From a bacterium (GTDB lineage Bacteria > Sumerlaeota > Sumerlaeia > SLMS01 > JAHLLQ01): 64,000 bases of DNA. Positions 57,795 to 64,000 of the stretch are shown here, in pieces. A program made the position numbers and the translations under genes. The notes below the pieces were generated by a model. That model was not told the DNA's origin. It was given only the letters and a program-made list of their open reading frames with translations, and did no database searches. Each line of letters begins with the position of its first letter. Position 1 is the first letter of the stretch. Location: contig JAHLLQ010000006.1 of NCBI GenBank assembly GCA_020444065.1, positions 248,001-312,000 on the forward strand, read 5' to 3'.

Positions 57795-57825
57795 CGAAGC
57801 CGCCGAGTAACCCTCGGCGGCTTCG
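57795..57825. terminator. Strong hairpin between cytochrome operon and tRNA-Arg
   Basis: A perfect 13-bp stem (CGAAGCCGCCGAG / CTCGGCGGCTTCG, loop taacc) lies 85 bp after the giant cytochrome gene and 20 bp after the 3' end of the convergent tRNA. The plus-strand side continues TATCAGTGCTTTG and the minus-strand side GTGTTTCTGG. It probably terminates both transcripts. Confidence 0.75.
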
Positions 57826-57845
57826 TATCAGTGCTTTGTCTTGAA

Positions 57846-57923
57846 TGGCACGCCCGGAGGGATTCGAACCCCCGACCTCCTGATCCGTAGTCAGGCGCTC
57901 TAATCCAGCTGAGCTACGGGCGC
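57846..57923 (-). tRNA. tRNA-Arg, anticodon ACG
   Basis: The minus strand folds into a complete cloverleaf. The acceptor GCGCCCG pairs with CGGGCGT (one G-U), the D arm is GCTC/GAGC, the anticodon stem CCTGA/TCAGG holds the loop CTACGGA with anticodon ACG, and the T arm has the loop TTCGAAT. Discriminator G is followed by an encoded CCA. It is the tRNA that, once A34 becomes inosine, reads CGU/CGC/CGA codons. Confidence 0.97.
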
Positions 57924-57961
57924 GCAAAGTCTGTGGCGGCATCGCCGCAACAACGGTGGGG

Positions 57962-57990
57962 ATAGTCTTCACATCGGCGGGTGCTGTCAA
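57962..57990 (-). promoter_or_regulatory. Candidate promoter of tRNA-Arg
   Basis: On the minus strand a perfect -35 box TTGACA (57985-57990) is followed after 17 bp by GACTAT (57962-57967), a weak -10 match. The predicted start is about 30 bp before the mature tRNA 5' end, which fits a tRNA leader. Confidence 0.5.
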
Positions 57991-58310
57991 GGGCGAACCG
58001 CGGAGTTTTTTTGCTCCACGGATCCCTCTGATGCGCACAGATCAAAAAAGAACCAGTCTGGCTACATGGCGATGGCTGAATGTTTGCCATCTGAGCAATT
58101 CGGAGCACCAGCACGGTGGCTCGATTCCATCAGATCGCTTGAGCATGTTGCCTCTAACTCCATTCATCACAGCGCACAAGAAGCCGCTTGGACCGAGCTG
58201 TGGCATAATACTCAGTCTGGATGTCAGCTTGCAGAAAGGCTCGGGTGAACCAGGTCCCGACCTCACGACTCGGGGCTGCGATTTCACGACGCGAGGAGTC
58301 CTCACGAGCC
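57991..58310. other. Leader region upstream of amtB
   Basis: About 320 bp with no supported gene. It contains a T7-looped imperfect hairpin (CCGCGGAG/CTCCACGG at about 58000-58023) and the sigma-54-like site annotated separately. Open frames here, including those opposite the tRNA, show no coding signals. Confidence 0.5.
58073..58088 (+). promoter_or_regulatory. Candidate sigma-54 promoter for amtB
   Basis: TGGCTGAATGTTTGCC keeps the invariant GG-N10-GC spacing of -24/-12 promoters and the full TGGC and TTGC blocks, although the inner -24 bases differ from TGGCACG. Ammonium-transporter genes are classically under sigma-54/NtrC control, which makes the position meaningful. It would give a leader of about 210 nt. 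No clear NtrC site was found. Confidence 0.35.
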
Positions 58311-59708
<1,398 letters not shown>

Positions 59709-59734
59709 CTCGCGGCTTAGCACAGCGCACTTTC

Positions 59735-59772
59735 GGGCCGGTCGGTTTACTCCGACCGGCCCGTTGTTTTTG
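59735..59772 (+). terminator. Intrinsic terminator of amtB
   Basis: A perfect 11-bp GC-rich stem (GGGCCGGTCGG / CCGACCGGCCC, loop tttact, 59735-59762) is followed by GTTGTTTTTGG, 27 bp after the amtB stop codon. Confidence 0.92.
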
Positions 59773-59880
59773 GGCGACAACCAAAAAGCCAGCGCATCTC
59801 TGAAAGGTGCCAATTGACGAATTGGCTGCCGGCGGGAATCACAAACTGGACGAACATCCAATCAACAAGGAGAATGCATC

Positions 59881-60267
59881 ATGGCGCCTCCCCCCGGTCC
59901 TGGACGTATCGGATGGCTGGATCTTACCGTTCCCAATGCAGTGGAGGTCAGGGACTTCTACCAGAAGGTCGTCGGATGGACGGTGGACGAAGTTCCCATG
60001 GGAGATTACAGCGACTTCAGCATGACCGCCGCGGACGGCGAATGCGTCGCCGGGATCTGTCACGCACAAGGATCCAACGCATCAATGCCGCCGGCCTGGA
60101 TAGTCTACCTGATGGTGGAGGACCTGGATGCGAGCCTGGCGAGTGTTGCAGCCGGCGGCGGAAAGGTCCGTGTTCCCGAAAGGAGCGCGGGCGGTATGGG
60201 TCGCTTCGCAGTCGTCGAAGACCCCGCGGGGGCTGTCGTTGCCTTGTTCGAGGCTGCCAAGACCTGA
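59881..60267 (+). CDS. VOC-superfamily (glyoxalase/bleomycin-resistance fold) protein
   Basis: The 128-residue product has the two-babbb layout of a VOC domain: GRIGWLDLTVPNAVEVRDFY at the start, a mid-protein strand WIVYLMVEDLDASLA, and the C-terminal FAVVEDPAGAVVALFEA in which DPAGA and the final Glu are typical. It is cytoplasmic, with no signal peptide. VOC proteins use the fold for metal-dependent isomerisation, dioxygenation or drug binding, and the substrate here is unknown. AAGGAG precedes the ATG at suitable spacing. It lies about 110 bp after the amtB terminator and is probably transcribed alone. Confidence 0.88.
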   Translation: MAPPPGPGRIGWLDLTVPNAVEVRDFYQKVVGWTVDEVPMGDYSDFSMTAADGECVAGICHAQGSNASMPPAWIVYLMVEDLDASLASVAAGGGKVRVPERSAGGMGRFAVVEDPAGAVVALFEAAKT

Positions 60268-60313
60268 CTCAGTTGGGCTTTAGGTATGGATGAAGGCCCG
60301 GTGTGAACAACAC

Positions 60314-60341
60314 TTGACACCAATGGATACACGAGTAAATT
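60314..60341 (+). promoter_or_regulatory. Sigma-70 promoter for the small secreted/beta-helix genes
   Basis: A perfect TTGACA is followed after 16 bp by TAAATT (four of six), giving a predicted start near 60348, about 27 bp before the next gene's GTG. It probably serves the genes at 60375, 60698 and perhaps 62131. Confidence 0.55.
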
Positions 60342-60374
60342 TTGTTCTCGGAAATGTAGGAGAAGGAGGGCCAA

Positions 60375-60653
60375 GTGAAGAAGGAGAGACTCCTGCGTGG
60401 CCCAATCTGGGCGGGGATGCTTGTCGTCCTCTGCTGGCTCGCAGCACCAGGGTCCTCAGGGCCAAGATCCGTTCTCAGCATTCCCACCAGCATCATCTCA
60501 TATGGAGGGGGCACGGCCGTCTCTTCCGATTACTCGGCAACCTCATCCATCACATTAGTGGAATCGGCAGCGGGGTCCTCCTCGATGAGCTATTCCATCG
60601 GCGAGGATCCGGAAGTCGCGCCGTCATCGGTTCCTCATTGGTGGGTTTACTGA
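60375..60653 (+). CDS. Small secreted protein of unknown function
   Basis: The 92-residue product starts at GTG 60375, with AAGGAGGG 8 bp upstream. It has a signal sequence (GPIWAGMLVVLCWLAAPGSS) and a Ser/Tyr/Gly-rich mature part with two similar beta-strand motifs (SSDYSATSSITLVESAAG, SSSMSYSIGEDPEV) and ends HWWVY. This resembles small exported proteins with repeated S-S-x-Y strands followed by a short aromatic end, whose function is not known. It precedes the first beta-helix gene by 44 bp and is probably co-transcribed. Confidence 0.65.
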   Translation: MKKERLLRGPIWAGMLVVLCWLAAPGSSGPRSVLSIPTSIISYGGGTAVSSDYSATSSITLVESAAGSSSMSYSIGEDPEVAPSSVPHWWVY

Positions 60654-60697
60654 TGCATTTCGTGTGATAACACCAGAGGAAAGGGAGAGAGATTCGG

Positions 60698-62083
60698 ATG
60701 AAGCGTCTTTCGATTGCCTTGTGGGCACTTATTATCGTGCTTGGGCTTGGCGATGTCGCCAATGCGTCCGGCGTATTCAACTATCAGGGCCATCTAAACA
60801 GAGATGGGCACTCCTTCACCGGCACGGCGGACTTCTATTTCGCGATCTACCGCAAAGATGGATCCACAGACACATTCCTGTGGGTGAACGATGATGGCGA
60901 TCTCTCAGTCCTTCCGCCCTCCTCCGGCGTCCCCGTGGATGTCGATGAGGGGCGCTTCTCGCTGGAGATCGGCGATACGTCCCTCCCGAATATGTCAGCC
61001 CTTCCTGCTGCCATCTTTGAAGATGACGCCCAACTCTTCATGCGTGTGTGGGTCGATGCCGGCGATGGAGTCCAACAGCTCTCGCCGGATAAGCGAGTTC
61101 ATTTGGGTCCTGGATTCGGCTATGGAGATGAAGACGTCCTGACGATCTACGTCGATGGGATTTCGGGAGATGACTTGAACTCGGGTCTACGGCCAAACCG
61201 CGCCAAAAAGACCATCCAGGGTGGCATCGATGCATTGCCGCCGGTGATACACGGCGAAGCAATCGTGCAAATCGCCGATGGGATTTATGAGGAGGGAGTT
61301 GCAATTCACAGCGTGACGCTGACTGGGAATCTCGCCTCGCTGACCATTCAGAAGAATCCCGGAACGCCGGGAGATGTCGTCTTGCAGCCGGGAAGTTCGG
61401 GAGAAACAACGGGACTCGACATCGCGGGGACCGATCGACCCATCACTATCACCGGCTTGACAGTCCAGGGCTTCAGTTTCGCCGGCGTTCAGATTTCCAG
61501 ATCCTCTGTCGATCTGGAAGACTGCACCATCAAGGACAACCTGGGAGCTACTGGATGGGGAATCTACGCGCTGCGAGGTGCTTCGGCTTCCTTGAAGAAC
61601 TGTACTCTGGACAACAATCACATGGGCATTTACGCCGATCACTTCTGCGATATCGGGCTCTACGACACCACCATCTCCAACTCCGAAGACACCGGTGTTT
61701 ATGCCCGATTCTCGACCGTGTTGCACACGAATACGGCGACGATTCAGAACTCCGGGGGTGATGGAATCTATCTTTGGATGAATTCCAATGCGGACCTTCG
61801 GTACACGACCCTCCAGGGCAATGCGGGAGCTGGGCTGCGTGGTACGAAGCAGTCCTGTGCGATGTTGATCGAAGTTGATTCCATTCAAAACGGAATTGGC
61901 ATCTGGTCCGATCGGGGCAGTTATCTCTTTCTCGGAAATGACTCCCATTCGATCTCGAACAACACACTGGGCCTGCGAGCCATTCACCGCAGCACGATTG
62001 AATATTATGGAGGATCGGTCACCATCAGCGGAAACGGAACCAACTCTGAAGAAGATTCAACCAGCGTGATTCTGGTAAACTGA
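60698..62083 (+). CDS. Secreted right-handed beta-helix (PbH1) protein, copy 1
   Basis: The 461-residue product has a signal peptide (ALWALIIVLGLGDVANA), an N-terminal beta-sandwich-like domain opening with VFNYQGHLNRDGHSFTGTAD (residues 25-145), and a parallel beta-helix (about 150-455) with repeated coils such as VDLEDCTIKDN, ASLKNCTLDNNHMGIY and ISNSEDTGVY. The opening motif is common in exported beta-rich proteins. The helix resembles NosD/pectate-lyase-type folds, but no catalytic Asp set is visible, so binding or structural roles are as likely as polysaccharide cleavage. GGGAGAGA precedes the ATG. It is a tandem paralogue of the next gene. Confidence 0.88.
   Translation: MKRLSIALWALIIVLGLGDVANASGVFNYQGHLNRDGHSFTGTADFYFAIYRKDGSTDTFLWVNDDGDLSVLPPSSGVPVDVDEGRFSLEIGDTSLPNMSALPAAIFEDDAQLFMRVWVDAGDGVQQLSPDKRVHLGPGFGYGDEDVLTIYVDGISGDDLNSGLRPNRAKKTIQGGIDALPPVIHGEAIVQIADGIYEEGVAIHSVTLTGNLASLTIQKNPGTPGDVVLQPGSSGETTGLDIAGTDRPITITGLTVQGFSFAGVQISRSSVDLEDCTIKDNLGATGWGIYALRGASASLKNCTLDNNHMGIYADHFCDIGLYDTTISNSEDTGVYARFSTVLHTNTATIQNSGGDGIYLWMNSNADLRYTTLQGNAGAGLRGTKQSCAMLIEVDSIQNGIGIWSDRGSYLFLGNDSHSISNNTLGLRAIHRSTIEYYGGSVTISGNGTNSEEDSTSVILVN
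60955..61245 (+). repeat. Near-identical 291-bp tract, copy 1 (partner 62391-62681)
   Basis: This stretch matches 62391-62681 at 290 of 291 bases (one A/G difference at 61207/62643). Identity stops abruptly on both sides although the proteins remain homologous. It encodes the end of the N-terminal domain and the start of the beta-helix. Confidence 0.95.
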
Positions 62084-62130
62084 CTCTGCCTCATGTTACC
62101 AGACGATCAATCCTGTAGGGAGACTTTGAC

Positions 62131-63522
62131 ATGAGAAGAGTGCGGATGAAACTCATACTCTTGCTGGCCATCGTTGTATTCATGGCGGATTTTGCTGCAG
62201 CGGCAAGTGTTTTCAACTACCAGGGCCACCTGAAAAAGGATGGGGCGAACTTCACCGGGACAGCGGACTTCTACTTCGCAATTTACCGAAAGGATGGTGC
62301 AACCGAGACCTTCCTTTGGGTCAATGACGATGGTGATCTGTCGGCCTTGCCTCCGGCCAGTGGCGTGCCTGTGACAGTGGAGGACGGCCACTTCTCGCTG
62401 GAGATCGGCGATACGTCCCTCCCGAATATGTCAGCCCTTCCTGCTGCCATCTTTGAAGATGACGCCCAACTCTTCATGCGTGTGTGGGTCGATGCCGGCG
62501 ATGGAGTCCAACAGCTCTCGCCGGATAAGCGAGTTCATTTGGGTCCTGGATTCGGCTATGGAGATGAAGACGTCCTGACGATCTACGTCGATGGGATTTC
62601 GGGAGATGACTTGAACTCGGGTCTACGGCCAAACCGCGCCAAGAAGACCATCCAGGGTGGCATCGATGCATTGCCGCCGGTCATCAATGGCGAGTCGATT
62701 GTTCAGATTGCCGACGGGATTTACGAGGAGGGCGTATCTGTTTTCAACATTGCATTGGCAGGCAAGAACGCCTCGCTCCTGGTTCGGAAGGATCCTGATA
62801 CACCGGGCGATGTGATCCTGCAGCCGGGCTCTACTGGCGCTGTTTATGGCTTTAGAATCGCTGGAGTTCCACAGACAATCTCCTTCAAAGGTCTAACGAT
62901 TCAGGGCTATACATCCGCCGGGATGATGGTGGACGCCTCGCGGGTTGCCGTAGAAGATTGCACGTTCCAGGACAACGTTGGTGCCTACGGACGATGCGGC
63001 ATCTATGCTCTGAAGGCGTCTTCAATCGACCTGTTGGATTGCACATTGGACAATAACCAGGAGGGCATTCGTGGACTCCACAATTCCTATGTCCGGGTAC
63101 GCAATTCAACGGTCACCAACTCGCAGGACACAGGCGTCCGCGTTGGCTATTCCACCTACTTCTACATGGAGAATTGCACGATTGATGGAGCCACCAATCA
63201 TGGCATCTACCTGAATGACAACGCCTCCGCGGACATTCGGGATACAACTGTGAGAGGCTGCGGGCTGGCGGGTCTTAACTGCATCACAAACTCCTATGCC
63301 ATGCTGATCCGAATCACCAGCGATGGTAATAAGTATGGCATCTGGAGCGATCGTGGCGGATACGTGATGATGGGAAGCAACAACCACCAGATTCTGAACA
63401 ACGACATCGGCCTCTACGCAATCCACCGGAGTACGATCGAGTACTACCTGGGTACAGTGACGCTTGGCGGCAACAGCGCCGACGAGTCCGTTGCTTCGAG
63501 CGGGCTGATTATCAAGAACTGA
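62131..63522 (+). CDS. Secreted right-handed beta-helix (PbH1) protein, copy 2
   Basis: The 463-residue product is a paralogue of the preceding protein with the same plan: signal peptide (LILLLAIVVFMADFAAA), opening domain VFNYQGHLKKDGANFTGTAD, and a beta-helix with coils such as VAVEDCTFQDN, IDLLDCTLDNNQEGIR and VTNSQDTGVRV. Outside a 291-bp tract that is nearly identical in DNA, the two genes have diverged clearly. GGGAGA lies before ATG 62131, and the gene starts 47 bp after copy 1, so the pair is likely co-transcribed. The last coils (GIWSDRGGYVMMGSNNHQI) match the end of copy 1 closely in protein. Function unknown, probably extracellular. Confidence 0.88.
   Translation: MRRVRMKLILLLAIVVFMADFAAAASVFNYQGHLKKDGANFTGTADFYFAIYRKDGATETFLWVNDDGDLSALPPASGVPVTVEDGHFSLEIGDTSLPNMSALPAAIFEDDAQLFMRVWVDAGDGVQQLSPDKRVHLGPGFGYGDEDVLTIYVDGISGDDLNSGLRPNRAKKTIQGGIDALPPVINGESIVQIADGIYEEGVSVFNIALAGKNASLLVRKDPDTPGDVILQPGSTGAVYGFRIAGVPQTISFKGLTIQGYTSAGMMVDASRVAVEDCTFQDNVGAYGRCGIYALKASSIDLLDCTLDNNQEGIRGLHNSYVRVRNSTVTNSQDTGVRVGYSTYFYMENCTIDGATNHGIYLNDNASADIRDTTVRGCGLAGLNCITNSYAMLIRITSDGNKYGIWSDRGGYVMMGSNNHQILNNDIGLYAIHRSTIEYYLGTVTLGGNSADESVASSGLIIKN
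62391..62681 (+). repeat. Near-identical 291-bp tract, copy 2 (partner 60955-61245)
   Basis: This is the second copy of the tract inside the paralogous beta-helix gene, offset by exactly 1,436 bp. The sharp borders indicate recent gene conversion or recombination between the tandem genes. Confidence 0.95.
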
Positions 63523-63555
63523 AATCGGGGCAAAAGGTACTCAGGTAAGGCATAA

Positions 63556-63614
63556 CCTGCACGGCTCTTGACAGTGCTCCTGCACGGCGGTCTAATTCTG
63601 GCACGACCCATGCA
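63556..63614 (+). promoter_or_regulatory. Dense promoter region before the processing-protease gene
   Basis: A near-consensus sigma-70 promoter is present: TTGACA (63568-63573), a 17-bp spacer, and TCTAAT (63591-63596). The direct repeat CCTGCACGGC occurs at 63556-63565 and 63579-63588, 23 bp apart, bracketing the -35 box, which suggests a regulator site. Directly downstream, TGGCACGACCCATGCA (63599-63614) matches the sigma-54 -24/-12 consensus except for one base and keeps the GG-N10-GC spacing. Confidence 0.55.
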
Positions 63615-63639
63615 GAGTTGGGCCGTGCCAAGTGTTTTT
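63600..63639 (+). terminator. Hairpin with T run, possible terminator or attenuator
   Basis: GGCACGACCCA pairs with TGGGCCGTGCC (one internal mismatch, 8-nt loop, 63600-63629), followed by AAGTGTTTTTG. It may terminate the upstream beta-helix operon. Its left arm coincides with the predicted sigma-70 start and the -24 element, so it may instead act on the new transcript. Confidence 0.55.
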
Positions 63640-63722
63640 GCCCTGACGCCTGCCAAACTCCGAAGTGGCCGGCGAGGTCTGATCGGGTGACAATGCGAGT
63701 CTTTTGCGGAAGGTAAACAAGT

Positions 63723-64000
63723 ATGAATCTCTGGAAACGCGCCCCGAAGTCGGATCGCTTCTTCTTCGTTTCAGCGGTCGGATTGCTGGTGCTCTCTCTC
63801 CTGCTCGTCGGATTGCGGGACTCTCAGATCCGCGCCGCCAGCGAAGACGAGGAGTTCTACCGCTTCGTCGATCTGGCCGCCGAGGTCTACACCGAGATCC
63901 AGACCAAGTACGTGGATGACGTGGAACCCCGGAAGGTGCTGGAAGGCGCCGTTGCGGGCATGTTCACGGCCCTTGATGAGCACAGCCAGTACCTGAATCC
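63723..64000 (+). CDS. ctpA: C-terminal processing peptidase (S41 family), 3' end outside the window
   Basis: Only the first 92 codons are present. After a short basic start (MNLWKRAPKSDRFF) comes one membrane helix (FVSAVGLLVLSLLLVGL), then the N-terminal region typical of CtpA/Prc-type carboxyl-terminal proteases: FYRFVDLAAEVYTEIQTKYV, VLEGAVAGMFTALDEHSQYL, which leads into the PDZ domain in this family. The active-site Ser/Lys pair would lie beyond the right edge. GGAAGG precedes ATG 63723. The gene follows the regulatory region at 63556-63639 with an 84-nt leader after the T run. S41 proteases trim or degrade exported proteins. Confidence 0.88.
   Translation, partial: MNLWKRAPKSDRFFFVSAVGLLVLSLLLVGLRDSQIRAASEDEEFYRFVDLAAEVYTEIQTKYVDDVEPRKVLEGAVAGMFTALDEHSQYLN

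Noticed and set aside
57846-57923. tRNA-Arg as an integration site of a mobile element
   Set aside because: No integrase, no repeated tRNA 3' end and no phage or plasmid genes are visible in the window.
57667-58038. Minus-strand frame across tRNA-Arg
   Set aside because: It is translated tRNA sequence (GGSNPSGRA-type peptide), a known false gene.
58070-58150. Possible degenerate tRNA (GGTGG-CTCGATT-CCATC resembles a T arm)
   Set aside because: No D arm or anticodon arm can be paired and the acceptor ends match at only five of seven positions.
58221-58310. Longer amtB start 30 codons upstream
   Set aside because: It would place a charged stretch before a clear signal peptide, and the ATG at 58311 has its own ribosome binding site.

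Overview
The window reads as chromosomal DNA of a moderately GC-rich Gram-negative bacterium: it has two complete RND efflux systems with TolC-family outer-membrane partners, a secretin, lipoproteins with clear lipoboxes, Sec signal peptides and PBP2. There is no rRNA or other strong taxonomic marker. The mix of a giant TPR protein, very large multiheme cytochromes with NHL-repeat partners, dockerin-like and FGE-sulfatase secreted proteins and palindromic intergenic repeat arrays suggests an uncultured deep lineage (Sumerlaeota-, Hydrogenedentota- or Planctomycetota-like). That placement is an inference with low confidence.

Layout. 0-10 kb: a TPR protein of more than 2,790 residues, cut by the left edge, and a glycosidase-like protein. 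10-20.5 kb: pilT, a TPR-methyltransferase, a DUF3800 protein, PBP2 (mrdA), a TPR lipoprotein plus short secretin pair resembling Tad pilus parts, an unknown membrane protein and typA/bipA. 20.6-27.4 kb: an AcrAB-TolC-type operon on the minus strand ending in its own TetR gene, with two tandem operator-like palindromes upstream. 27.5-30.3 kb: a secreted protein with two FGE-sulfatase domains. 30.3-31.75 kb: five long direct repeats built from small hairpins. 32.1-40.6 kb: a Cus-type metal efflux operon whose adaptor carries six heavy-metal-binding modules and which has two successive outer-membrane factors. 40.8-47.2 kb: a polytopic membrane protein and, convergent with it, a secreted metzincin-like protease with a dockerin-like C-terminus.

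47.8-57.7 kb is the most striking part: an apparent operon NHL protein - 18-heme cytochrome - NHL protein - 36/37-heme cytochrome. The two cytochromes are paralogous at their N-termini. The second contains a tandem duplication of a 13-heme module, and the first ends in a P-domain split by an inserted module. This looks like a duplicated surface electron-transfer unit, but no porin or quinol-oxidising partner is visible, so its role is inferred.

57.8-64 kb: tRNA-Arg(ACG), amtB with a sigma-54-like site, a VOC-family protein, a small secreted protein, two paralogous beta-helix proteins sharing a 291-bp almost identical tract (gene conversion), and the start of a C-terminal processing protease behind an unusually dense regulatory region.
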